Shown here one piece after another: positions 17,347 through 24,898 of a DNA stretch of 64,000 nt. Each line of letters begins with the position of its first letter. The stretch's first letter is position 1. The position numbers and the translations under genes were made by a program. A model generated the notes under the pieces. The model saw only the letters and a program-made list of their open reading frames with translations. It was not told the DNA's origin and searched no databases. Source of the DNA: Actinoalloteichus fjordicus (lineage in GTDB: Bacteria > Actinomycetota > Actinomycetes > Mycobacteriales > Pseudonocardiaceae); contig NZ_CP016076.1 in the NCBI RefSeq assembly GCF_001941625.1, forward strand, positions 6,804,001-6,868,000, written 5' to 3'.

Positions 17347-19565
17347 GCGCCGAGCAGGACGTCAGACCAATCCCGGAATCCGGGGAGGAGCCCGTGAACG
17401 GCGAGACGGCCGAGGCCGGTGCCTCGCTCGCGCACCGTTCACCAGCCGATCTGGTGAACGCCCCGGTGGACGACGAACCGACGGCCGACGCTCCGCCGAG
17501 TCGGTTCCGCTGGGCACGGCGCGTGTGGGCCTGGTGGACGCGCTCCCCACGAATCCCCGCGGTGCTGAAGGATCGAGCCCAGTTCGGCCAGGCGATCAAG
17601 GACGCGATAGTGCGGCTGCTGCGCTCGCCGCTGGTCTACCTGCGTGCCGTCGTGCGCGGCCTGGTCGCCGCTGTGCGGTGGTGGCGGTCATGGGTTCGGG
17701 TGCGGGACTACCGGGAGGCCGCCGAGCAGGCCGAGAAGCTGGCCGACAAGTTCCGTGAGATCCGCGAGCTGACCCTGTTCCGATGGAAGGTCACCGGCGT
17801 TGCCGCCGTCCTGGTGGCGGCGGCCGGTCTGGTGATCGGTCTAGTCTGGGGGCCGGGTGCCTTCTGGATCGCGGGCGGCCTCGTGTCGGTGGCACTCGCG
17901 GTGCTGGGCAGGCGCAAGGACGGCAGCCCAGGGCGAAGACCAACGTTGGCCGGTCCGCGCACGCTGACGTGGACGATGGACCCGCAAGTCCTGGTGGACG
18001 CCTTCCGCGACGCGAAGCTGATCGGCAAGGACGAGACCTTGCGACTCGTCGAACGAGCCGTCCGGCAGGGCGACGGATGGGCGGTCACCGTGGACCTGCC
18101 CGCGACCCGCAAGGCCGCCGACGTGATCAAGAACCGGGAGGCGTTGGCCTCCGCGCTGGCCGTCGACGAGATCCAACTAGTCGTCGAACGGGTGCGCGGC
18201 AGCGGCGGCCACGCCGGTCGGGTGGCGATGTGGGTCGCCGATGACGACCCCTACGCCGCACCACCGGTACGGACGCCGCTGTTGACCGTGTCGCGCTGGG
18301 ATGCGTGGCGGCCGGTGCCCTTCGGCCGGGACGCGCGCGGGCGGCGGATCGATCTGCCGTTGGTGTGGACGTCGGTACTCATGGGTGCGATTCCTCGGCA
18401 GGGCAAGACCTTCGCCGCTCGGCTCGCGGCGGCCGGTCTCCTCCTCGATCCACACACCCGGCTGTACGTGGCCGATTTCAAGGCGGGCAAGGACTGGGAG
18501 GCCGCCGCGAAGGTCGCCCACCGTTTCATGTCCGGCGACGATGCCGACGACGTGGTGGCGCTGATCGACTGGCTTGCCGAGCTGGTCGCCGAGGTTCAGG
18601 GCCGCTATCGACGGATGCGGGACCTCGACGACGCGACGTGTCCGGAGTCGAAAGTGACTCCGGAGATGTCCCGCGATCCCTCGCTGAACATGTCGATCAC
18701 GGCCGTGATCGTCGATGAAGTGCAGGTGCCGCTCGAACATCGGGAGCCGGTGGACGTGGCGGGCAGGACCCTCACTGCGGGCGAGTACGTGGGGGAGCTA
18801 CTCACCTGGCTTGCCAAGAAAGGACCGGCGGCGGGCATCGTTCTCATCCTCGCCACCCAGCGGCCGGATACGAAGACGATCCCCTCCGGTCTGCGGGCCG
18901 TGTTGGGCTCTCGGTTCGCGCTGCGGGTGATGGACTGGCGGGACAGCAACATCGTCTTAGGCGAGCAGATGAACACGCGCGGGTACGACAGCAGCCGCCT
19001 GCTGTCCTCCCACAAGGGAGTCGGCATCCTGCGACCGGACGGTGAGACACAGGCCGGTGTGGACGCTCTTGCCGTGACCGTGCGGACCTACTACATGCCG
19101 AACGAGGACTGGCAGGCCGTCTGTCGGCACGGGCGGACGCTCCGCGAGGCAGCCGGAACACTGACCGGTCACGCGGCGGGACGCGACACCGGGCCGAGTG
19201 TCGATCGCTCCGCCGCCGCACGGGCGGTCGGCAGCCGGATGGCACGGGCCGAAGCCGAGCGGGTCCAGCAGGCGGAGACACCGGAACCGTTGGCGTCGGT
19301 GGCGGCCTACCTCGCGGACGATCTCGACACGAGACAACGGGAGTTCGTGCCGACCGCCGAACTCACGGCGGCACTGGGAGTCGAGCCGACCGCGTTCGGT
19401 ACGCGGATGCGGGAACTGGGCTGCCGACCGACCCGCGAACGGGTGGCGACCGCCGAGGGGGTCCGGCAGGTACGCGGGTATCTCCTCGCGGACATCGCGG
19501 CGGCAGTCGAGGCGGCTCGCGACTCGGCGGTGTGGGATGCCGAGGTGATCGAGGATGAGTCGTGA
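17343..19565 (+). CDS. FtsK/SpoIIIE-type conjugative DNA translocase (TraB/TraSA-like)
   Basis: 740 residues. Two membrane spans near 150-190 (GVAAVLVAAAGLVIGLVWG, AGGLVSVALAVL), then an FtsK ATPase domain with Walker A GAIPRQGKT (about 349-357), an ADFKAGKDWE block, Walker B AVIVDEVQV and an ILATQRPDTKTIPSG sensor region. A C-terminal winged-helix part (about 650-740, ELTAALGVEPTAFGTRMREL) probably reads the clt repeats. In AICEs this single protein moves double-stranded DNA between mycelia. Immediately downstream lies an 8-mer repeat cluster. Confidence 0.92.
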   Translation: MSAEQDVRPIPESGEEPVNGETAEAGASLAHRSPADLVNAPVDDEPTADAPPSRFRWARRVWAWWTRSPRIPAVLKDRAQFGQAIKDAIVRLLRSPLVYLRAVVRGLVAAVRWWRSWVRVRDYREAAEQAEKLADKFREIRELTLFRWKVTGVAAVLVAAAGLVIGLVWGPGAFWIAGGLVSVALAVLGRRKDGSPGRRPTLAGPRTLTWTMDPQVLVDAFRDAKLIGKDETLRLVERAVRQGDGWAVTVDLPATRKAADVIKNREALASALAVDEIQLVVERVRGSGGHAGRVAMWVADDDPYAAPPVRTPLLTVSRWDAWRPVPFGRDARGRRIDLPLVWTSVLMGAIPRQGKTFAARLAAAGLLLDPHTRLYVADFKAGKDWEAAAKVAHRFMSGDDADDVVALIDWLAELVAEVQGRYRRMRDLDDATCPESKVTPEMSRDPSLNMSITAVIVDEVQVPLEHREPVDVAGRTLTAGEYVGELLTWLAKKGPAAGIVLILATQRPDTKTIPSGLRAVLGSRFALRVMDWRDSNIVLGEQMNTRGYDSSRLLSSHKGVGILRPDGETQAGVDALAVTVRTYYMPNEDWQAVCRHGRTLREAAGTLTGHAAGRDTGPSVDRSAAARAVGSRMARAEAERVQQAETPEPLASVAAYLADDLDTRQREFVPTAELTAALGVEPTAFGTRMRELGCRPTRERVATAEGVRQVRGYLLADIAAAVEAARDSAVWDAEVIEDES

Positions 19566-19698
19566 CCCGTCACAGCGCAGCGCTGCGACCCGTCACGCCG
19601 TCACAGCGGTGGTGACGGGGCGAAGACCGGGCGCTAGCTGCACGAACAGACCGCCGTGACGGGTGTGACGGGTGACGGGAGAACCCGTCACCCGTCAC
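19566..19698. repeat. Candidate clt transfer locus: CCCGTCAC/GTGACGGG repeats
   Basis: The octamer CCCGTCAC occurs at 19566, 19589, 19684 and 19691, its complement GTGACGGG at 19612, 19656, 19665 and 19672, plus a 7-of-8 copy (GCCGTCAC) at 19597. The last four perfect copies form a 15-bp perfect inverted repeat (19665-19679 and 19684-19698) with an AGAA loop. The cluster begins in the last bases of the translocase gene. TraB-family proteins load on clusters of 8-bp repeats near their own gene, so this is the likely clt; it could also serve as transcription terminator. Confidence 0.65.
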
Positions 19699-19762
19699 TA
19701 TTCCTCGGCCATAAGGGCAGATTGTCACCGACTCAAGGCTGAGCCTGCGGCAAGTGACTCAG

Positions 19763-20269
19763 TCAGGACCCGTCTTCCTCGTCATCCTTGGTGTGGTCCC
19801 TGATCTCCTCATCACAGACCCCGATACCGGCCCACAATGCCGAGTCGATCGGCAGATCATGTGCCGCCAACGCCGCGACGGTGTCCCTCGTCCCGTCGCC
19901 CGTGCCGTAATCGACGCCCGGACGGTCGTGCGGCGAGTGATGGATGACCCGACCCGCGATCTGCCGACAGAACGCGGCGTACTCGCGGGTGTAGAGGATG
20001 AAGCAGTGCCAACCGATGTCGACCAGCGGCGACGGGCTGTAGCCCTTCCCAGGGCTGGTAGCCGCGCAGAGCCGCAGGAAGGTCACGGTTCCCGTCACGA
20101 TCCGCTCCGCCCACGATCGCTGCTCGGCGTCATCGGCCGTGCCGAACCGCTCGCGGAACTCGGCATCCTTCAACACGCGGCCGATCAGCCGCAACCGCAA
20201 CTCTTCGTCGATCACCACATCCGGCAGCGGCGGATGTGACGGAGCGAAGGGCATCGTCGAAGTGGTCAT
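19763..20269 (-). CDS. Glycine-rich-domain-protein-like (GRDP-like) protein
   Basis: 168 residues, ATG preceded by AAAGGAAG. The core VDIGWHCFILYTREYAAFC followed by RVIHHSP resembles the GRDP-like family (plant GRDP / bacterial homologues) with conserved WH and YxxFC residues. Biochemical function unknown. It ends the leftward AICE unit of small genes (21203 to 19763), with about 70 bases between it and the previous gene. Confidence 0.6.
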   Translation of the reverse strand: MTTSTMPFAPSHPPLPDVVIDEELRLRLIGRVLKDAEFRERFGTADDAEQRSWAERIVTGTVTFLRLCAATSPGKGYSPSPLVDIGWHCFILYTREYAAFCRQIAGRVIHHSPHDRPGVDYGTGDGTRDTVAALAAHDLPIDSALWAGIGVCDEEIRDHTKDDEEDGS

Positions 20270-20342
20270 GAGCTTCCTTTCGTTCGATGGTGGGTGATGA
20301 CGACCGCGTCACGTCGTCGGGACGCGGACACTCGGCGGGACG

Positions 20343-20639
20343 TCAACGGGCAGGGCCGGTGTCGACGTCGTCGGGCCACGCTGTGACGGCGGGCAGCACG
20401 GCGGTCGGAAACTGGGATTGCACGTACGGCCGGACCATGCCGGTCCCGGCGTCAAGGTCGACGTCCTTCCACGCGAGCCCCAGGGCATCGCCGGATCGGA
20501 TGGCACGCGCCAACAGGTCCCGCACCGGGACGGCGTCCGCCTGCCTGCCGTGATGGCGCCCCGGCTGCCCGATGTCGTGCCGGTGTCGGCCCATCGGCTC
20601 GTCTCGGCCGTCGCGCGGCACGGGCACCCCGGTCCCCAT
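20343..20639 (-). CDS. Hypothetical AICE protein
   Basis: 98 residues from ATG 20639, which overlaps the stop of the preceding gene (ATGA). Contains VRDLLARAIRSGDALGLAWKDVDLDAGTGM; the segment LAWKDVDLDAGTGMVR faintly recalls the core-binding/catalytic boundary of tyrosine recombinases (LxWxDVDLxxG), so it might derive from an integrase fragment. No catalytic residues. Unknown function. Confidence 0.5.
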   Translation of the reverse strand: MGTGVPVPRDGRDEPMGRHRHDIGQPGRHHGRQADAVPVRDLLARAIRSGDALGLAWKDVDLDAGTGMVRPYVQSQFPTAVLPAVTAWPDDVDTGPAR

Positions 20640-20881
20640 CACGCACCCGCCCCGGATCGCGGCTGCTTCAGCAGGCACAGCTCACAGGGCATTCCGGCGT
20701 AGGCCTCCAACACCTCGGCCGTTCCCCGCGCGATCCGCACCCCGCAGTACGTCGACACCGTCTCGGGGATGCCCACCTCGATGTCGACCGGCACCAGGTG
20801 ACTCGTGCGCCACGTCTCACCGACGACACCCGGTAGGAACCGCACGATCACAGTCACGAGATCAGCCACGTTCGGCACCAC
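20639..20881 (-). CDS. Hypothetical small CxxC protein of AICE
   Basis: About 80 residues from a GTG near 20881 (20878 and 20869 are alternatives, all overlapping the previous gene). Contains VADLVTVIVRFLPGVVGETW and ends with YCGVRIARGTAEVLEAY then CELCLLKQ, so three Cys could bind a metal. Coupled on both sides by short overlaps. No family recognised. Confidence 0.45.
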   Translation of the reverse strand: MVPNVADLVTVIVRFLPGVVGETWRTSHLVPVDIEVGIPETVSTYCGVRIARGTAEVLEAYAGMPCELCLLKQPRSGAGA

Positions 20882-21203
20882 CCGGCACACCGACGCACCG
20901 CAGCAGCCGGGACAGCAGCCACGACCCGCGCCGGACCGGGCCGCGCGGGGCTCGCTCGGCGGCCTGCCGCGACGGGTGACCCGCTCGCACCGTGGCCGCG
21001 CACTGCCGACACGGCGGCAACGGCTCACAGGTCAACGGCGCGGAAAGCACCGTCGCGCCGCAGACCGCGACGTACTCACCGGACGCGCGGCCTGCCTGCA
21101 CGCTCTCATCGGTCACCGCGTGATCCACGCCGTGTTCGGTCGACGTCAGCCACGTCGTCCACAACCGACCGGTTCTCTGTTTCGACAATCCCTCATCTGA
21201 CAC
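20862..21203 (-). CDS. Hypothetical zinc-finger-like AICE protein
   Basis: 113 residues. The middle part has VCGATVLSAPLTCEPLPPCRQC, a Cys pattern (C, C, CxxC) like a small zinc ribbon, preceded by HAVTDE. The C-terminal tail is Arg/Gly-rich. Related short proteins with the CG...P.PxCxxC pattern are frequent in Pseudonocardiaceae elements, with unknown function (recollection, not checked). First gene of the leftward unit, divergent from the regulator at 21347. Confidence 0.5.
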   Translation of the reverse strand: MSDEGLSKQRTGRLWTTWLTSTEHGVDHAVTDESVQAGRASGEYVAVCGATVLSAPLTCEPLPPCRQCAATVRAGHPSRQAAERAPRGPVRRGSWLLSRLLRCVGVPGGAERG

Positions 21204-21216
21204 CCCGACACCTCCC

Positions 21217-21304
21217 GCTGACGTTCAACAGCAGAAGTCAGCTTCGATCGGGTGAGATGCAGAAGGAACGACCTGACAGCGACCTATGGCGACCATTTGC
21301 GACC
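21217..21304. promoter_or_regulatory. Regulatory repeats between small-gene unit and second regulator
   Basis: GCTGAC (21217-21222) and GTCAGC (21237-21242) form an inverted pair; the first shares GCTGACGTT with the excisionase control region. Further right GCGACC recurs at 21279, 21289 and 21299, an exact 10-bp period (one helical turn), followed by a possible -10 TAGACT (21305-21310). The spacer is divergent, so both sets may be operators. Confidence 0.45.
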
Positions 21305-21346
21305 TAGACTCATCGGCGCTGACATCAGTGATACGGAGCGCAGCCG

Positions 21347-22546
21347 ATGAGCGAACCACCTCGCGAACACCCACCGCGCACCCTCTTAGGCGAACTGATC
21401 CGCCAGCGTGGCCAGACGGCCGAGGAGTTCAGCGAGACTGCCGAGCGCTTCGCCCGCGAACACGGCATGGATGCGACGTTGAGCGTCCGGCATGTCCAAC
21501 GACTGGCATCGGGACACCGCGCAGACGGCAAGCCACTCGGACAGGTCCGGCCCGTCACCCGACGCCTGCTCGAAGAGATGTTCGGGGTGCCGATCGACCG
21601 GCTGTTGCAACCGGCACAGGTCGAACCGAGCGAGGACGCCACGACGGCCGACGTGGTTCGCGAGCTGCGAGCCCGGATCGCAGCCGGGCGAACCGTGGAC
21701 GCCGACACGGTGGCGCTGCTCCGCCAACGACTCGACATCACGCGGGTACTCGATCGCCGGTTGGGCGGAACGACGCTGCTCGGCGAACTACGCGGCCAGA
21801 TCGACCAGTTGGAACGCCTGCTGTCCGACGTACTCCGCGAACCCACCCGATCCGAACTCGCCGCGCTACTTGTGGACGCCTCGACGCTGGCCGCGTGGCA
21901 GTCGCTTGATCAAGGCGAGACCGGGCAGGCATGGAACCACTACAACCGAGCACGAGCGGCGGCACGCGAGGCTGAGAGCCGGTCGCTAGAGGCCTACGCC
22001 TCCGCAAGTCAGGCCGTCGTACTGCTCGACATCGGCGAGACCGCCGAAGCCGTCGAACTCACCGACCACGCGCGACGGATCGCCACCGGCAAGGCATCTC
22101 GGCTACTGGCCGCCTGGCTCGCGGCGGGACACGGGGAGGCACTGGCGACCTGTGGCGAAGACGTGAAGAGCCTTGCCCTGTTCGATGCCGCGTCAGATTC
22201 GTTGTGCGTCGGGGAAGACTCGGCAGAGACGCCCTACCTCGTCTTCGACGCCACCCACCTCGCACGGTGGCGTGGAAGCGCGCTCGCGCGGCTAGGGCAT
22301 GGCGAGGCATACGGGGCGCTCTCCGCCGCGCTCGACAGACTCGATCCCAGCTTCACCCGAGCGGAAACGGCGCTGAGAGTCGATCTCACGCACGTTCACA
22401 CTGCGCGTGGCGAGTTGGATGCGGCAGCCGCGCACGGAGATCGTGCGCGGCTGCTGGCACAACAGATCGGGTCGGTACGGCAGAAGAGCCGTCTCGGCCG
22501 CAGTACGAACAACCGCATAGCCGAGACAAAGGTTCGGTTCACCTAG
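21347..22546 (+). CDS. TPR-containing HTH regulator, paralogue of the 13.6-14.8 kb regulator
   Basis: 399 residues. N-terminal HTH region (LLGELIRQRGQTAEEFSETA, then LSVRHVQRLASGHRADGKPL), then about 300 residues of TPR-like helices (VVLLDIGETAEAVELTDHAR; LLAAWLAAGHGEALATCGED). The repeat section aligns well by eye with the regulator at 13618-14787, whereas the HTH regions differ, so the two may sense similar ligands but bind different DNA. Likely controls AICE functions or the divergent small genes. Confidence 0.8.
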   Translation: MSEPPREHPPRTLLGELIRQRGQTAEEFSETAERFAREHGMDATLSVRHVQRLASGHRADGKPLGQVRPVTRRLLEEMFGVPIDRLLQPAQVEPSEDATTADVVRELRARIAAGRTVDADTVALLRQRLDITRVLDRRLGGTTLLGELRGQIDQLERLLSDVLREPTRSELAALLVDASTLAAWQSLDQGETGQAWNHYNRARAAAREAESRSLEAYASASQAVVLLDIGETAEAVELTDHARRIATGKASRLLAAWLAAGHGEALATCGEDVKSLALFDAASDSLCVGEDSAETPYLVFDATHLARWRGSALARLGHGEAYGALSAALDRLDPSFTRAETALRVDLTHVHTARGELDAAAAHGDRARLLAQQIGSVRQKSRLGRSTNNRIAETKVRFT

Positions 22547-22916
22547 ATTCTTGACACCCTGCCCTCGCTAAATTTCCCGCATAGCAACTATCGCACCGGA
22601 CAACAGCTTGACTCGGAGACCGAACGCAGCATCCGAACACGATGTCCCCGGATATCTTTCCTGCCTGCACCACATTCCCGATCGAATGGCTCGATACCGC
22701 GTTGAGCCGGCGTGGATGCACGTACGCCGAACGAGGTCGGCTACCGCGACTCAGCCGAGCCGCGACCATTGCCGAACAGCGCACCGCAAAAGAGATCACC
22801 AGGACGGTTAGGAAGACAACCGGCAGGAAAGCCGCAATCAAGATCGGGAGATTTCCCAACACGAACGCCGCAAGAGTGAAGTCGTCTCCTTTATGGTTGC
22901 CACTGACGAGCCGCAA
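22539..22916 (-). CDS. Possible small membrane protein (doubtful)
   Basis: An open frame of up to 125 codons starting at TTG, with a strongly hydrophobic segment (LAAFVLGNLPILIAAFLPVV, FLTVLVISFAV) that is hard to get by chance in this GC-rich genome, followed by a basic stretch. The start is weak and an AAAGGAG site lies too far from the next start codon. A plus-strand frame (22642-22974) overlaps it and looks less protein-like. The remaining bases to 23008 hold nothing else recognisable. Confidence 0.25.
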   Translation of the reverse strand: MRLVSGNHKGDDFTLAAFVLGNLPILIAAFLPVVFLTVLVISFAVRCSAMVAARLSRGSRPRSAYVHPRRLNAVSSHSIGNVVQAGKISGDIVFGCCVRSPSQAVVRCDSCYAGNLARAGCQESR

Positions 22917-23008
22917 TGAGGTCCGGACACAGCGTGGACCACAAGAGCACTCTTATCAACAGGTGTCCCTCTAGGGAGCCGATTGGATCGGCTCACCGAG
23001 CTTAGCTC

Positions 23009-24310
23009 TTACTCGCCGTCGGCGACAGGCCTACTCGGCATCCGAGACGCCATCAGCTCCGCTGCCTGCGCGTCTGCCCCGGCAACCCATGCCGCGTACA
23101 CCCGAAGCGTGGTAGTTCCGCCGCCGCCATGGCCCAGTCGCCCTGCCACCGTGCGTAGATCGACGCCTGCCGTGATGAGCTCAGTAGCGCTGTAGTGACG
23201 GAGCGCATGTAGGTGCGTGGTGATCCCGAGGTCGGCGACCATCCTCGAATACCGGTGCGTGATGCCGTCCGCATCACATGGTCGATCATGCGCAGAAGAA
23301 TAGGAGAAGAGGAAGACATCGTCAGCTACGGGCGAGTCGAGTTCTATGCGACGCTGTTCGATGTCGGCGATGTGATCGGCCAACAGGCCCGTCGTCGTCG
23401 AATCCACTGAGATCCTGCGCATCTGGTGGCTCTTGGTGTCCTTCTCGGCGAGCACGCCATCAGCTTTGACGAGGTTGGTTCGCACTTCGATGACTGCGCG
23501 ACATCTATGCTCCACACAGTCGTGCTCACCTTTTTCCGAATGATTGAACAGCACGCGGGACGGCCGAAGTGCAACCAGTTCGCCGCGTCGCATTCCGGTG
23601 ACCATCACCAGCCAGACCAGCATCCCCCAACCTGCTCCCTGTTCCCATGCCTTATTGACGATGAGGGCGGCCTCGTCAGATGTCGGAGGTTGGGGTTGTG
23701 GACGTGGTGCGCGCGGCTTGCGGGCAGCCTCCACCGGATTGAACGAGATCCATCCCCACCGAACAGCGGCGTTCAGCGCGCCGGACAGCACGGCGTGCAC
23801 CTGTCGGACCGAGGAGACCGCCAGCGGCTTGCACACGTGCGGCGTGCACCGTGCATCGCACTCATGAGGCTTCGTCACCCGGTGATCGACCCGTGTCTTC
23901 GTCTTCCGGCACCGGCGACGACAGCGCTTCAACTCGGAGGCAAGGTCCTCGTAGATCTTCGGCCCGAGCTGCATCAGGCGCGTCAGGCTCTTCTCGCCGA
24001 GCACGGGACGGATGAAGTTGCGTGCCAGCAACGTGTACGAACTCGCCGTGGTCTTCGCCACCTCATGACTGCGCAGCCACTCGTCTAAGAGTTGGTTGAG
24101 TGTCGCGTTGGTCTTCGATGTCTTGTGGTCCCGCACCTCGGCGCGCAAGCGATCACGAATCTCGATCGCCTCATCCTCGGTCCCAGCCGACCTGGTGACC
24201 ATGACCGGGTTGCCGGTGTCCTGGTCGTACCCGGTGAACACTCGTACCTGGTAGCGCGTCCCTCGTGGACGGATGCCGGTGAGGTCCTTGGTCTTCTTCG
24301 TCCTGGACAT
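23009..24310 (-). CDS. int: Tyrosine-recombinase integrase of the AICE
   Basis: About 433 residues. N-terminal AP2/SAM-like arm-binding region (RGTRYQVRVFTGYDQDTGNP), a core-binding domain (LNQLLDEWLRSHEVAKTTAS) containing an inserted Cys-rich segment (CRRRCRKT, CDARCTPHVC) and a catalytic domain with Arg in VTGMRRGELVALR, HxxR in HALRHYSATELI, His in RLGHGGGG and Tyr in LRVYAAWV. The gene begins about 115 bases from the right attachment repeat, as expected for an integrase acting on tRNA-Lys. ATG 24310 chosen; a GTG three codons upstream is possible. Confidence 0.93.
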   Translation of the reverse strand: MSRTKKTKDLTGIRPRGTRYQVRVFTGYDQDTGNPVMVTRSAGTEDEAIEIRDRLRAEVRDHKTSKTNATLNQLLDEWLRSHEVAKTTASSYTLLARNFIRPVLGEKSLTRLMQLGPKIYEDLASELKRCRRRCRKTKTRVDHRVTKPHECDARCTPHVCKPLAVSSVRQVHAVLSGALNAAVRWGWISFNPVEAARKPRAPRPQPQPPTSDEAALIVNKAWEQGAGWGMLVWLVMVTGMRRGELVALRPSRVLFNHSEKGEHDCVEHRCRAVIEVRTNLVKADGVLAEKDTKSHQMRRISVDSTTTGLLADHIADIEQRRIELDSPVADDVFLFSYSSAHDRPCDADGITHRYSRMVADLGITTHLHALRHYSATELITAGVDLRTVAGRLGHGGGGTTTLRVYAAWVAGADAQAAELMASRMPSRPVADGE

Positions 24311-24424
24311 GACCAGCACGTTAGCGCCGATCTATTGGACACGAAGTTGGACAGCGCCCAGTGCAGCGACCATCAAGACGATCATGAATCGCTGCATCCG
24401 AGCTGGTGAACGGCATGTTGACCT

Positions 24425-24471
24425 TGGTGGGCCGCCCGGGGCTCGAACCCGGAACCTACTGATTAAAAGTC
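24425..24471. repeat. attR-type 47-bp repeat within tRNA-Lys
   Basis: The element-side copy of the attachment core, identical to 9981-10027. It reconstitutes the 3' half of the tRNA from the anticodon loop to CCA, so integration leaves the tRNA functional, the usual strategy of tRNA-targeting integrases. Confidence 0.9.
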
Positions 24472-24500
24472 AGCAGCTCTACCGATTGAGCTAACGGCCC
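24425..24500 (-). tRNA. tRNA-Lys (anticodon UUU)
   Basis: Minus-strand cloverleaf: acceptor GGGCCGT pairs with GCGGCCC, D arm AGCTC/GAGC, anticodon stem GCTGA/TCAGT with loop CTTTTAA (anticodon TTT), T arm CCGGG TTCGAGC CCCGG, discriminator A and encoded CCA. It is the integration site of the AICE; its 3' half is supplied by the element. Confidence 0.95.
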
Positions 24501-24898
24501 GCACAGTGCAGTCTAGCGGGACGGGGTCGGGTGTCCGGCAGCGTGGTGCGTCGCTCTGCGCTGCAGAGTCGACCAGCAGGCCTGCGGTCCTTCGAGTCGG
24601 TGTCGGCGATCTGCTCGGCTGGCACCGCAGCGGCAGCCATGAGCCGCTGTGAGCGAGTGCCGACCAGGGCCGAGAACCCTTCCGGATGCGGGTCCGACAG
24701 ATCCGAACTACGCCCCGCATCGTCTCGGTCAGCAGCTCACACAGCGGCGTCGAAGATCATGATTCGAACTCCTGCGGGCAGGCCCTCACCGACGACGGAC
24801 GTCGCGAGGTTCTGCCCGCAGCGAGTCAGGTGGCAGTCCGCCCGGCCAAAGCCGTCATCCCCGCCATCAACAGCGACGACGACGCGAGCGCCGACTTG
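24501..24898. other. Intergenic region right of tRNA-Lys, no recognised gene
   Basis: About 400 bases of chromosomal sequence beyond the element end. Open frames cross it on both strands but none has a domain, a ribosome site or convincing composition. It must contain the tRNA promoter just right of 24500. Confidence 0.4.

Larger units (their letters stand above)
9981..24471. mobile_element. AICE integrated in tRNA-Lys
   Basis: The element is bounded by perfect 47-bp direct repeats (9981-10027 and 24425-24471) corresponding to the 3' half of tRNA-Lys, from anticodon loop through CCA. Inside are a tyrosine integrase next to the right end, an excisionase-type HTH, WhiB, an SpdB/DUF2637-like protein, an FtsK-type translocase, a Nudix protein and regulators: the pSAM2-like layout of actinomycete integrative conjugative elements. 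I find no RepSA, RepAM or prim-pol replication gene. The 10.2-12.9 kb section is visibly AT-richer than the rest and is probably later cargo. Confidence 0.85.

Noticed and set aside
19665-19698. CRISPR-like or simple terminator interpretation of the GTGACGGG repeats
   Set aside because: Repeat unit is only 8 bp in mixed orientation with irregular spacing, so not CRISPR; terminator alone does not explain the four additional copies outside the stem.
22642-22974. Plus-strand 110-codon frame near the end of the AICE
   Set aside because: No domain, no ribosome site and overlaps a more plausible hydrophobic frame on the other strand; neither is strongly supported.
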